Below the pieces are notes generated by a model that saw only the letters and a list, made by a program, of their open reading frames with translations, did not search any database and was not told where the DNA came from. Positions 23,078 to 32,754 of a stretch of 48,539 nt of DNA are shown one piece after another (the stretch's first letter is position 1; every line of letters starts with the position of its first letter). The DNA comes from Candidatus Poseidonia sp. (lineage in GTDB: Archaea; Thermoplasmatota; Poseidoniia; Poseidoniales; Poseidoniaceae): contig JAKMEE010000046.1 in assembly GCA_022426155.1 (NCBI GenBank), positions 1 to 48,539 on the forward strand, given 5' to 3'. Made by a program: the position numbers and the translations under genes.

Positions 23078-25642
23078 ATGGATAAGGTCCCCCTTGAGGA
23101 GCGGCTGGCAAATTCGGCCGGCCGATTCAAGCGACAGGCCCCCTATATTGTTGTCTTTTGTGTTCTTCTCACGGGGATATTACTCGCACAATTAGTGGTC
23201 TCGCCCCCGACCTTCCAAACAGACCTTGGGGATTTCGCTCCAGAGTCAGAATCATCGAACGCACATGACCGAATTCACGAGAACTTCCCAGATGAAACAC
23301 GTCCCATGTTTGTCCATGTGACGGCTGATGATGGAAGCAATGTGTTGTCCATTGCCTCCATTCTCGCAATGAACGATGATTTGAAAGTGTTTGAGAATGC
23401 TTCAGAAATGCGGCAAGATATTGTGTCTGTTTGGACCACTGCCCCTGGAATTCTACAATTAAGTTTGAACGAAGAGGGTAACGGTGAAGATCTTGGAAGC
23501 ATGGAGTCATGGTCACAAATATTGGACATTCTCTTTGATGAAGATGAAACATGCGGGCTCACTGCCGATGATCAATTGCTGTCTGCGGCAACCTATGCCT
23601 CGGCTGCCTTATTGCACAACGACCTCACGATTGATGATGCTTGTTCGTATCTCGACTCTGGAAATGGCACTGCTACTCCATTTGCTTCATCCACTCTCTG
23701 GGTTCTTGAAATCGACCCTGAATTGGAAGAGCATCAAAGGAGACAGCTGCAATCACAAATGAGAGATGTGTTTTCTGAACAATCATCCACTTCGTCAATG
23801 AATTATCTCGTGATTTCAAACGACCTCTTGGCCCATGATATCGATGCGGGGACCTTTGATAACCTGCTGTTGTTAATCATATTGGCCTCGCTTGTTGTCA
23901 TACTCCTTCTTGGTATAGCGTTCCGTTCTATCAAACATGTCCTCTTCCCACTCATTGGACTTTCGAGTGCCTTGATATGGACCTATGGAATCCTCAACGT
24001 CGCTGGTGCGAGATTCACTGCTTTGGAAGCCACAGTTGCTCCATTGGTTCTCGGTTTGGGAATTGACTATGCAATCCATCTTCAGCGTTCACAAAGTTCC
24101 ATCTCGGAGAAATATCCAGACACTGCAGAATCATGGCTTCGTGCCGTTGCAGAATTGTCAGTCCCGCTCAGTCTTGCAGTGGTGACGACAGTCGCTGCCT
24201 TCCTTGCCAACATTATCTCGCCACTCCCTCCCTTGGCCACATTGGGGTATGCTCTCGCTCTTGGTGTGGTGTGCGCCTTCCTTTCAGCCACCATCTTTGT
24301 AGGGGCCCTTCATGTTGTATTTGGAAGCGAAGTGCAAAACGTTCGTCAACCTCTCACATTACCTCGGGTGTCAGAGCGTCTGGTCAAGTTGCAACAGAAA
24401 CAGCAAGTTGCAGTGATCCTAGCAGCCGTCATTATCTCAGGGCTGTCGGTCTATGGGGCCGCCTCCTTGGAAACCGATTTTGACCTTGCGGACTTTGTTG
24501 ACCAGGAAATGGAAATTATGACTGTTCGTGACGCCTTAGGCGAGAGTTATGAGAGTGCTGGGTGGAAGGTGGTCTATGTCTTGATGGAGCCAGTTGATGG
24601 TACAGAGGCGATTCCTGCCGATGATATCTTACTGAATGAACTGAGAGGTTTCCATTCAGATTTACAATCGAATAACGATGTAGTTGGGACTGATTTCCGA
24701 ATCCCTGCTCCTTCCTATGACGGACCTTATCCCTTGATTCGCGATGCGATCTTGAGGAATGCAACCTTCGGTGAGGAGCACAACATGGAAGTCTTTGCAG
24801 GGAACGTCTACTTGATCGAGCAACGCGGGGGCGTTGATCTTGGTCCCTTCTTTGCAGCCTTGGCTTCAAACCAAAGTGTGGCAGACCCTTTGACAGGGGA
24901 AACTTGGAGTGAAAGACTGGCCCAATCGGTTCATTTGGAAGCGACCTCCATTCTCCATCTTCGTCATGAAATTCGTGTCGAAGCTACCACATCCTCGGAA
25001 TCGGACCGGGTGGTTGAGAATTTCCAAGAAACTATGGGTTCAACCGATGAATCCGGTACCTTAACATCGACTCTGAGCAACCACGCTCAACTTCATGTGA
25101 CCGGCGACTTGGTGATGTTGCAAACGGTGTTGGACGGACTGACGCTCTCGCAAATTGAATCCACATCCATCTCACTCATCGTCTCTTTCCTTGTTCTGTT
25201 CTTGCTCACACGTCGTATTCTGCCAGCCATCATCATCTTATTCCCTGTTGGAATTGCATCGTTATGGGTTGTTGGTTCCATGGCACTCTTGGGATTGAAA
25301 TGGAACGTCTTGACGGTGATGGTTACGGCCCTTACCCTTGGTATCGGCATCGATTATTCAATCCACATGTGGCGCAGATTTGAGGTTGAATTAGAAAAAC
25401 GAGGATCCCATTGGAGTGCTCTCCAAGCCGCTATGGAAACCACTGGTGTCGCTCTGATGCTTAGTGCAGTTACCACCATGGCTGGCTTCGCTGTTTTGCT
25501 CTTTTCACCGATGCCTGTGATTCAGGACTTCGGGTTGATTACCGCAGTGACAGTTCTCTTCTCCTTGCTGCTTGCTCTTGTCCTCTTACCTGTCTTGGTT
25601 GAACTCTCCGCTCGGGCTGAAGAGAGTTCTTCGTTAGAATGA
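23078..25642 (+). CDS. RND superfamily (MMPL/HAE3-type) membrane exporter
   Basis: An 854-residue membrane protein, a homologue of the one at 237-3089 but shorter. One N-terminal helix (about 23-41), an extracytoplasmic domain with DLGDFAPESES early on, a five-helix bundle with GLGIDYAIHLQRS (TM4 acidic motif), a second extracytoplasmic domain starting DFDLADFVDQ, and a final bundle with GIGIDYSIHMWRRFE. Both halves keep the Asp needed for proton coupling. No partner genes of a tripartite pump are present. A TATA-like TTTTTGTATC about 26 bases before the ATG suggests a leaderless single-gene transcript. Substrate unknown, perhaps lipids. Confidence 0.93.
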   Translation: MDKVPLEERLANSAGRFKRQAPYIVVFCVLLTGILLAQLVVSPPTFQTDLGDFAPESESSNAHDRIHENFPDETRPMFVHVTADDGSNVLSIASILAMNDDLKVFENASEMRQDIVSVWTTAPGILQLSLNEEGNGEDLGSMESWSQILDILFDEDETCGLTADDQLLSAATYASAALLHNDLTIDDACSYLDSGNGTATPFASSTLWVLEIDPELEEHQRRQLQSQMRDVFSEQSSTSSMNYLVISNDLLAHDIDAGTFDNLLLLIILASLVVILLLGIAFRSIKHVLFPLIGLSSALIWTYGILNVAGARFTALEATVAPLVLGLGIDYAIHLQRSQSSISEKYPDTAESWLRAVAELSVPLSLAVVTTVAAFLANIISPLPPLATLGYALALGVVCAFLSATIFVGALHVVFGSEVQNVRQPLTLPRVSERLVKLQQKQQVAVILAAVIISGLSVYGAASLETDFDLADFVDQEMEIMTVRDALGESYESAGWKVVYVLMEPVDGTEAIPADDILLNELRGFHSDLQSNNDVVGTDFRIPAPSYDGPYPLIRDAILRNATFGEEHNMEVFAGNVYLIEQRGGVDLGPFFAALASNQSVADPLTGETWSERLAQSVHLEATSILHLRHEIRVEATTSSESDRVVENFQETMGSTDESGTLTSTLSNHAQLHVTGDLVMLQTVLDGLTLSQIESTSISLIVSFLVLFLLTRRILPAIIILFPVGIASLWVVGSMALLGLKWNVLTVMVTALTLGIGIDYSIHMWRRFEVELEKRGSHWSALQAAMETTGVALMLSAVTTMAGFAVLLFSPMPVIQDFGLITAVTVLFSLLLALVLLPVLVELSARAEESSSLE

Positions 25643-25643
25643 T

Positions 25644-26222
25644 TCAGACAACGGCCAAAGCATCCACGATGTCTTGCATTGCCATGCCTTGCTCTCTTCC
25701 GACCAGTGCATAAGCAAGCCATGGAGTGATGGTGAGAAAGGCATGTTGTTTACGGGCAACTCTTCGTTCAACTTCATCCTTGTCAAGACCACTTGAGCGG
25801 GCGATAAACTTAGCCAGGCGAGCCGTTAACTTACTGCGCGGGTCATGTGACTTCGTTTCTGATAACTCGTCGGTTGGAGCAATCACTGGTTTTGGTGTTG
25901 TAGGTGGCGTTACCAGTGGAGTATCTCTGTTTTCTTCAGCGACTCCCACCGCATGCGGAGGATTGAGCAATCTGGATGGTCGAGGGAACCATCCGAGGGG
26001 TGCGGAGAGCGCACCTAGTTCCACTGCCAATGTGGCTGTTTGCTGCTCAAGACGGATCCAGCCAGCCTTCACCAATTGTTGAACAGCTTCCTCTGCTTCA
26101 TGAGGTGCAATCCATTCCATATCAAGTGCAAGAAAGCGTTCGAGGTCCAATTGGTTGAGTGATTCATTCTCACGAAAAGCAATGGTGAGCACTCGTCTAA
26201 CATCGTCGATGCCATCGCTCAT
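25644..26222 (-). CDS. DUF2240-like winged-helix protein
   Basis: A 192-residue soluble protein. The first 70 residues form a winged-helix-like domain (VRRVLTIAFRENESLNQLDLERFLALDMEWIAPHEAEEAVQQLVKAG has the pattern of archaeal DUF2240). A Pro/Thr-rich linker (about 95-120) and a helical C-terminal domain with repeated Arg/Lys follow. Assignment to DUF2240 is from memory of the family and moderately sure; function unknown, possibly DNA binding. The ATG at 26222 is chosen because CGGAG is 9 bases upstream. One base separates its stop from that of the convergent exporter gene. Confidence 0.7.
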   Translation of the reverse strand: MSDGIDDVRRVLTIAFRENESLNQLDLERFLALDMEWIAPHEAEEAVQQLVKAGWIRLEQQTATLAVELGALSAPLGWFPRPSRLLNPPHAVGVAEENRDTPLVTPPTTPKPVIAPTDELSETKSHDPRSKLTARLAKFIARSSGLDKDEVERRVARKQHAFLTITPWLAYALVGREQGMAMQDIVDALAVV

Positions 26223-26244
26223 AACCATCTTCTCCGTTCACCGT

Positions 26245-29200
26245 TCAAGAAGTTGAGGTCTCGTTGTCGTCAACCTTAGAGAAGGATTTGTCTTCGTTCA
26301 AGATCCAACGACCGCACGATTCACCGACGTAAAAGGTGGCTTCTGGAGTGTATTCATATTCTCCACCCCCCGGTAATTGCGAATAATCATCCACACGCTC
26401 TGCCGATTGTTCGATGATCGGTGTTGCGGGTCCAAGAGCCTCAAGGTATTGAGCTGCGATATCTTTTGGAGATGTTTCTTCAGCAGCCTTTGGTGGCCCA
26501 CGTGGTGGTCCATTGCTTGGTTTCTGCCCAGATGATGATGAGACCTTTGCACCAGGTGGACCGCGGCGTTTCACAGGTTGAGCAGGTGGGGTTTGTGCAA
26601 CCTCTGGTACGTTTGTCGTTTCGTTGATTGCAGCGATGACTTTCTCCTCATCGACTTCGGGTGCCCCTCGTCGTTTCAAGAGCACAGCCGAGCCCAAGAG
26701 TGCAAGGCAGCTGAATGATATCATGGTGATGGCAATGGCTCCAAGGCCCTGTGATTCACCGTTGAATTCCTTACTCCAAATGTTGTTGGTTTCATCAAGC
26801 TCCCAAATCAACCCCTCTTTGTCCACAGTTATTTCCAGAGTGAAGTCGCCCTCGGGAACGACGATGGAACGTTTGATTGATTCAGCAGTATTTTGGTCCA
26901 TATAATAAAATATAGAACGGCCTACTAGAGTTCGCTCCTCGCCCTGAACTAATTCAATACTTACGTTGAACGGCGTTGGTAATGATTCGCCAGCATTGAC
27001 CACTTTGGCCGAGATGCTGATGCTTTCACCTGCGATAAATTCTCCTTCGAATTCGATGTTTTCAAGCTTCAAGTCTGGTCCAATATTGTTGAGAGTTGCT
27101 TCGAGCCATGGATTCAATTCAGTATTTCCAAGGGTCGAGTAGAGGTCCCATCCTGCATCATCAGCCCCTTGAGCCCAGCACGCGATGGTGGCTTGCGATG
27201 AAAGCGTGGACGGGTCACCCAGTCCGCTGAAATCATACGTGAAACTGAACATGGTCTTTCCATCAAAGAAAGTCGTTGAATTCCGAGTGATGGTTACGGC
27301 TTCCCAACTACTTTCCAATGATCTGATTTGACAGGTGAGTGTTAAGGGTGAACTCCATCCTTGAGCTTCGTCAATGTTTACTCCGATCTCAACCGCTTCG
27401 AGATGATAGCGTGAAACACTGGATGCCAAATTTGAGACTAAGAGTTCAGGAGGCGTGCTGTCAATCATGAAGTCAGGCAGGTCCAGAGTTGCCAGTTTCG
27501 AAATTTGTAGCGGATCCCATAGTGAGAGTTCAACATCGTTGACAAGGCCGGTTTGAATGGGTGTCGGGATTGCGTATTTGAGTACTCCATCAACGACTTC
27601 AAGGGCGACTCCACCTCTCCAAGCATCGTTCTGAATCTTACCGTCCCACTGGAGCCGTAACATTCCGTTATATGTCGTATCGCTCACAAGATGCGTGACG
27701 GTTGCGGTCAAATTCAGGTGTTCTCCAGCGATGAGCGTTGCATTTGAAGCGATGGGTTGTTGAACTGGGCCCTCGTTGTCCAAGACTGAAATGATTTCAA
27801 TTCCAAGATCACGCTCGAGTGACCATGCATTTTCATAGGACATTCTTACAGCACCGTCGTAATCTGTCAGAATGACGTCCAACTCACCAGCGACTAATCC
27901 ACCAGGTGCAAAGGTCCAATCAACCGTAGCCCACATGCTGAGAACAAGTTTACCATCAACAAATTCAGCATCGCATTTCGGGGTATCGATGATGAGGCGA
28001 CTATCCAGCGCTGCACAGGTGTCTTCAAGAGGCGTGTATGTCAATCCCAATTGGCTGTCTCCACCCAATTCAATTCGCACCTCTGTGATATCTTCCTCGG
28101 AATTGGCATCGTAGGCCACAATCTCGAAACCAATTTGCTTCGAGGGTTCAATTCGTGAAGTATTGAGTGAAATCAAATTCCCGAGTTGATTCATCGTTTC
28201 CAACACGGTGTTGGTGGGCTCACGAGTTTCCCATTTGGCATGACCGTCTTCAGCAAGAGCTGCAGGGATAGGGTAGCCCGCCAAATCATGACCTTCAAGT
28301 AGAACGCTATTCCACTGATGGTCATCGTTGATGGTGTCGTTGACCGTGACGTTCACAAACCACACATTCTCATGGTTGTTTAGGTAGACCAAAGATTGTT
28401 GATATTCACTGCGTTGAGGTATTCCATCGAGTGTCCCTTCATTGGTGCCATCATCTCTGGCTTCTATCCAAGACCAAGCGGTCAGTGTCTCGGTTGTAAA
28501 ACCACCAACATCGTGGAATTCAAAATTCACAAGGCGGTAAGGGTCTTGGTTGATGTAGGCACCCATGTCGGGGCTACGTGCTATCAAAATCGGTGCATCC
28601 CCATTAAGGATGAATACATGAGGCTCAGTTGAATACTCCAAGTCCCAATCTTCACTGGTTCTCGCCTCAAACCAGAAGTGAGTCTCCCCAGAGATGCTCT
28701 CTGGCGTGATGTATTCGGCATGATAGAGTTGTCCAGAAGGGAGGTTGAACCATTGACTGGATTGATTTTCCCAAATAGGTTGGTTTTGCGTGTTGAGGTC
28801 TTCAGTTCTGACATCCATATGGAGGCGGGCTTGGATGATACCACCCAGGAGGCGAAGTCCTGAATTCGCAAAACTATGGTCAATGCTGACATTTAGGACG
28901 GTGTTGGCAGGAATGACTTCACCCGCTTCGAGGGTATCGTCGTTAAGGCTTGAAAAATCAGCTGTGATATTGGTAATTTCAACCAGCACCTCCTTGTCGA
29001 TGTTGATGATCTCTGGGTGGTGATAGGTGGTGTTTCGCACACCATGAGTACTGGTTTTGACCTTCATATAATCGGTTGGGAGCGTACCACTCAGAGAAAA
29101 GGACCATGTGATCTGTTGGCCTTGGTCGGTGATGTTTCCAGCAACAGCTTGGACTTGTCCGGGGAATAATAATCCGCTTGTATCCGTGATGGCAAAGGTT

Positions 29201-30936
29201 TCTGTGCTCGTGTTCCATTTCAGCGTGGCCCACTCACTACCCGGGTCTAAGAGACCGAGTTCATCCACGGAATGGAGTGAAAGTTGGAATTCATTTTCTC
29301 CTGCATGACCTTGATGGAAGGTCGTTATGTTCATCGCTTCTGCGGTTGGTTGCATGGTGGTAGGCGGTGTGGTCATGAAGGATGCTTCTTCTGAGCCCAA
29401 GGTCAATTGAGTGACGTATGGTGTGATCCAATCCATCAAGTGAATCGTAGAGAAACGAACCCGATATTGCAGGTAGGGTGTGTCTTCATTTATCTCGGTG
29501 AGACTGATGTTGCTGGGCTGATAGTAGGTGAATACTGGGACCGTGGTTGGCTTCCAGGGGGCTGTTGCAATACCTTGACTTGTTTCGGCACTTCGAAATT
29601 GCAATTCAGCCGTTGTTCCAGATGGTGTGTTGGCTTGGAAATTGAGCCAAACAGGGCTTGCTGAACCCTCGGTTTGATTCATGAGGGAATAAGCGGGAGA
29701 GGTCATCCAGCCTGATCGTACGTCTGGATTGTTGAAGTAACCTGATTCTTCTGTGTAAAAGAGGCTCCACGTTGAAAACCGAGTTGTGCTCGATTCCCCT
29801 CCTGCAAATACCAGCGCATCGTCTGCGGTCACTATTGACGAATCGTAGAAACTGTACTGAAATGTTGCATGAGTTCGCCATTCATTGGTGAATGGATTGT
29901 AGCCGTAGGTTTTGTCACTCAGTGTCGCCTGCCAACCAGACTGATAATATCCTCCGTGGATGATGATTTCTTCATTGAATACGGTTGCAGCATACGCTGA
30001 GAATTTTTTGCTGGAATTGGTAAGGTTGGTCCATGTGTCAGTAATTGGGTCGTAGGCTTCGGTGAGGTTTGCTTCTCTGGTCACGGTGGTGTTCTCGATA
30101 GGATCAAAATACCGAACAACTCCTCCGAATGCAATCAATTTCCCTTGATATGCCACGAGGTCAAATGAGTGGCGAGGGTTGTGCATGCTCGCCAATTCAG
30201 ACCATGTGTCATTGGCCACATCGTATTGCATCAATCGGTCAGTGATGTCTGAGCGGTCTTTTTTGGACACGCCACCAGCAACGTAAATCATGTCGTTATG
30301 CCCCTCGACTCCAGCAAGACCCACACCTTTGTTAGATGGCATTGAAGTCCCATAACTCCAGTTCTGATTCGTTGGATTGTAGACTTGAACCAATCCTGAT
30401 GATTGGATCTCAGGTGATGCGTATGGATGATAATCACCTACGGCGTAAATTTTGTTATTGACTGTGGCACAACCATGGAATTGTTGAGTTTCAACCATGT
30501 CGTTGGCTGAAGGAGACCAAGTCTGATTCCCCACAGAGAAAATTTCAACCATCTTCGAGGGGGCATCATCACCGTTTTGCAGTGGATTTGGGTCCACTCT
30601 ACCCCCTGCGTAGAGGACTTCATCGGTTGAAGGTAGGTAGGCGGTACATCCTGCGGTACGGGGTGTCGTGAGGCTGGAAGTTGTGGGGGCAATCCAATTG
30701 ATTTGGGGGCGTTCAAGAGTTGTGATGCCAGTGGTACTTGAGGTGGTGAGGTTGCTAAAAACAAATCCGTCATTTGTAGTGAATGAAACTCTCTGTTCAT
30801 CGATGTTTTGAGTTGTGTTTTCTTCCATCAATACTTGGCCATCTGTCGGTGTATCAACGAGGCTTATCCATGGCCCAATCAACATGATGGCTACCATCAT
30901 GAAGGCTGGCCATAGTGGGGTTGCATGACGAGCCAT
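26245..30936 (-). CDS. Giant Kelch/CARDB surface protein with membrane anchor and cytoplasmic tail
   Basis: A 1563-residue single-pass protein. A signal segment (about 9-28) is followed by an N-terminal Kelch beta-propeller (about 75-400) with repeated GG..YNP..W and AGGV/AFGG/HGG blades. Several beta-sandwich domains follow, then a CARDB-like domain near 1285-1385 (VNAGESLPTPFNVSIEL..DETNNIWS), a membrane helix at about 1398-1420 and a 140-residue tail rich in Pro and charged residues. The tail ends with SQLPGGGEYEY and ESCGRWILNEDKSF. Many NxS/T sites suit glycosylation. It is likely a surface binding or adhesion protein. GTATATGC, about 27 bases upstream, marks a leaderless promoter. Confidence 0.88.
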   Translation of the reverse strand: MARHATPLWPAFMMVAIMLIGPWISLVDTPTDGQVLMEENTTQNIDEQRVSFTTNDGFVFSNLTTSSTTGITTLERPQINWIAPTTSSLTTPRTAGCTAYLPSTDEVLYAGGRVDPNPLQNGDDAPSKMVEIFSVGNQTWSPSANDMVETQQFHGCATVNNKIYAVGDYHPYASPEIQSSGLVQVYNPTNQNWSYGTSMPSNKGVGLAGVEGHNDMIYVAGGVSKKDRSDITDRLMQYDVANDTWSELASMHNPRHSFDLVAYQGKLIAFGGVVRYFDPIENTTVTREANLTEAYDPITDTWTNLTNSSKKFSAYAATVFNEEIIIHGGYYQSGWQATLSDKTYGYNPFTNEWRTHATFQYSFYDSSIVTADDALVFAGGESSTTRFSTWSLFYTEESGYFNNPDVRSGWMTSPAYSLMNQTEGSASPVWLNFQANTPSGTTAELQFRSAETSQGIATAPWKPTTVPVFTYYQPSNISLTEINEDTPYLQYRVRFSTIHLMDWITPYVTQLTLGSEEASFMTTPPTTMQPTAEAMNITTFHQGHAGENEFQLSLHSVDELGLLDPGSEWATLKWNTSTETFAITDTSGLLFPGQVQAVAGNITDQGQQITWSFSLSGTLPTDYMKVKTSTHGVRNTTYHHPEIINIDKEVLVEITNITADFSSLNDDTLEAGEVIPANTVLNVSIDHSFANSGLRLLGGIIQARLHMDVRTEDLNTQNQPIWENQSSQWFNLPSGQLYHAEYITPESISGETHFWFEARTSEDWDLEYSTEPHVFILNGDAPILIARSPDMGAYINQDPYRLVNFEFHDVGGFTTETLTAWSWIEARDDGTNEGTLDGIPQRSEYQQSLVYLNNHENVWFVNVTVNDTINDDHQWNSVLLEGHDLAGYPIPAALAEDGHAKWETREPTNTVLETMNQLGNLISLNTSRIEPSKQIGFEIVAYDANSEEDITEVRIELGGDSQLGLTYTPLEDTCAALDSRLIIDTPKCDAEFVDGKLVLSMWATVDWTFAPGGLVAGELDVILTDYDGAVRMSYENAWSLERDLGIEIISVLDNEGPVQQPIASNATLIAGEHLNLTATVTHLVSDTTYNGMLRLQWDGKIQNDAWRGGVALEVVDGVLKYAIPTPIQTGLVNDVELSLWDPLQISKLATLDLPDFMIDSTPPELLVSNLASSVSRYHLEAVEIGVNIDEAQGWSSPLTLTCQIRSLESSWEAVTITRNSTTFFDGKTMFSFTYDFSGLGDPSTLSSQATIACWAQGADDAGWDLYSTLGNTELNPWLEATLNNIGPDLKLENIEFEGEFIAGESISISAKVVNAGESLPTPFNVSIELVQGEERTLVGRSIFYYMDQNTAESIKRSIVVPEGDFTLEITVDKEGLIWELDETNNIWSKEFNGESQGLGAIAITMISFSCLALLGSAVLLKRRGAPEVDEEKVIAAINETTNVPEVAQTPPAQPVKRRGPPGAKVSSSSGQKPSNGPPRGPPKAAEETSPKDIAAQYLEALGPATPIIEQSAERVDDYSQLPGGGEYEYTPEATFYVGESCGRWILNEDKSFSKVDDNETSTS

Positions 30937-30958
30937 GGTTATGGGAAGAGGGCATGGT

Positions 30959-30968
30959 TTGTATATGC
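30959..30968 (-). promoter_or_regulatory. TATA box for the Kelch surface protein
   Basis: GCATATACAA on the minus strand, centred about 27 bases before the ATG at 30936, with no ribosome site between. Confidence 0.5.
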
Positions 30969-31061
30969 TTCTTGCAGATGGGTTCTTGTTTCAAACCTTT
31001 TTGAGAGGTAGTCTTGCATAGGTTCATGTTGGTGAGGTTGCTGCGGGGAAGGGGGACATCC

Positions 31062-32396
31062 ATGGTTCGAGAATATATCGCACGAGATCCCCGGACCGGA
31101 AAACCCATTCAAACAGGTTCTCGAAAGGCCAAAGAGATCTCCTTCGTCCCAATTGAAGGTCCGTGGTCGGCCCTTGTGGCAGGTGATGCGATGTCTTTGG
31201 CAGAGGGCACACTTCTCTCACGAGAGGTGGATTGGATGGGTGAGCCTCATACAATGACAAAAGCAGGCGGCGTACGAGCTCTTTCGACAGTTCCTCAAAG
31301 CATGGTGATTCCAGCCCATCGCCTTCTCCTTCAGGCCATGGAAGACACAGAGCCAAGCGTTCGTGTAGCCGCTCTTGAAGTTCTTCCAGAATTTGCTGTT
31401 CGCCGATCGGAAGATTTGTTTGATTGGCTTTCAGTTCTTTTGGACGATGAACATGCAGCGGTAAGAACGGCAGCAAGCGAAGCCCTTGCAAGAGCAGCCC
31501 CAACCTTCCCCTCAGGAGTCCAATCATCTCTTGAAAATGAATTACGTTCGCCAGAACCTCACCGTCAGAAGATGGCCTGGAAGGGGTTGAAGGATTTGGC
31601 AGAAACCTGGCCTGAAGTGGTGGCTGACCATGTCGATACACTAATGCTTGAACCAGATGTTGAACTTCGACGTAAGGCAGCAGGCTTGTTGAGAAAAATC
31701 CTATCAAAGAACAGTCCAGCTGTCTGGGATTTGATCTCTTGGGCCTTAAACGATGACGATGCAAAGGTTCGTCGAACCGCTGCCAAAACTCTCCCCAGCC
31801 TTGCAAATCACGATGTTCGATTAGCGACCATGTTTGCTGAACGAGCCATCGCAGACCCAGATGCGGAAGTGCGTCTTGCAGCCATCAAGGCTGTCCAACG
31901 TTTGGATAAGGGGCACGGTCGAGCCCGTGATTTGATTCTCGGAGGTGCCCGTTCGAAGGACATTCGCGTTCGCAGGGCCTGCATCGACCTGTTGCCACGT
32001 ATCATGGGTGAAGACGAACTGAGAATTTTAGCCACTGACCTGTTACGAACAGAAAGCGATGAGGCCCTCATCAAATCCTTGATGGACATGCGCTTTGATG
32101 CAAGCCTGGAAGGTACAGAAGCAGAGAAGAATGCGGCTCTCGCTCCTGCTTTACCCGTTCCAGAAATCGACAAAGAAGTGGCTCAATCACAGGGCAAGAA
32201 TGTCGGTCTTCTTGGAATAAATCGGCCCAGGCCAGAATCTCAAGCAGATGGGCCTTCATCAGAACCTCCCGCTTCTGTGTCGCCAACTCCAATTCCGAAA
32301 GTGGAGCGTCGTCCTACACAAGATGAGATCATGGGATACATGGATGATGACGAGGATGACGACATGTTTGATGGTCCCGACGAGGACTTATTTTGA
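31062..32396 (+). CDS. HEAT-repeat protein with acidic tail
   Basis: A 444-residue soluble helical-repeat protein. After an N-terminal domain with RDPRTGKPIQTG, at least five HEAT-like repeats run from about 75 to 340, each with an Asp-x-x-x-x-V-R-x-x-A-A pattern (DTEPSVRVAALEVL, DEHAAVRTAASEAL, DDDAKVRRTAAKTL, DPDAEVRLAAIKAV, SKDIRVRRACIDLL). A Pro/Ser-rich linker leads to a very acidic C terminus (DDDEDDDMF). It is likely a protein-protein or scaffold factor; partner unknown. The ATG at 31062 is preferred over a TTG at 31014. Confidence 0.85.
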   Translation: MVREYIARDPRTGKPIQTGSRKAKEISFVPIEGPWSALVAGDAMSLAEGTLLSREVDWMGEPHTMTKAGGVRALSTVPQSMVIPAHRLLLQAMEDTEPSVRVAALEVLPEFAVRRSEDLFDWLSVLLDDEHAAVRTAASEALARAAPTFPSGVQSSLENELRSPEPHRQKMAWKGLKDLAETWPEVVADHVDTLMLEPDVELRRKAAGLLRKILSKNSPAVWDLISWALNDDDAKVRRTAAKTLPSLANHDVRLATMFAERAIADPDAEVRLAAIKAVQRLDKGHGRARDLILGGARSKDIRVRRACIDLLPRIMGEDELRILATDLLRTESDEALIKSLMDMRFDASLEGTEAEKNAALAPALPVPEIDKEVAQSQGKNVGLLGINRPRPESQADGPSSEPPASVSPTPIPKVERRPTQDEIMGYMDDDEDDDMFDGPDEDLF

Positions 32397-32474
32397 CCAT
32401 CACTTCTTGCAAAGGCAATGCGGCATGGTTAAGAATAGGTGTACGGTCGGCGACTTGCTTAAGAGGTGACCTGT

Positions 32475-32690
32475 ATGGATGACGCTCCGTTCAACGATAA
32501 GGCCGAACAATTCGAACGTCTATGGGAAGGTGTGACACCAAAAGGTATCAATCGCCCCAAGTCATTGAAATTCCGACAATACATTCTTGAGCATGTCCGA
32601 CAATTACAACGCCCTCTCAACCGAGAGAACGCTCGTAAATATTGGATGGGCGAACTTCAGAAAGAAATTGCCGAAAAGGACAATTACTGA
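32475..32690 (+). CDS. Small basic helical protein, unknown function
   Basis: A 71-residue protein rich in Arg, Lys and Glu, predicted mainly helical (FERLWEGVTPKGINRPKSLKF, then YILEHVRQLQ and ENARKYWMGELQKEI). Not recognised. GAGGTGACCTGT before the ATG at 32475 supports it; an in-frame GTG at 32466 is less likely. It lies 65 bases before the helicase gene on the same strand and might act with it. Confidence 0.72.
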   Translation: MDDAPFNDKAEQFERLWEGVTPKGINRPKSLKFRQYILEHVRQLQRPLNRENARKYWMGELQKEIAEKDNY

Positions 32691-32754
32691 TTGATTCAAG
32701 GTGGTTGCCCTCGTCTCGGCGACCAAAGAAAGACCCTGAGACGGAGGAAAGAAC

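Noticed and set aside
31024-31806. 260-codon minus-strand ORF over the HEAT-repeat gene
   Set aside because: Antisense shadow; the plus frame shows clear HEAT repeats.
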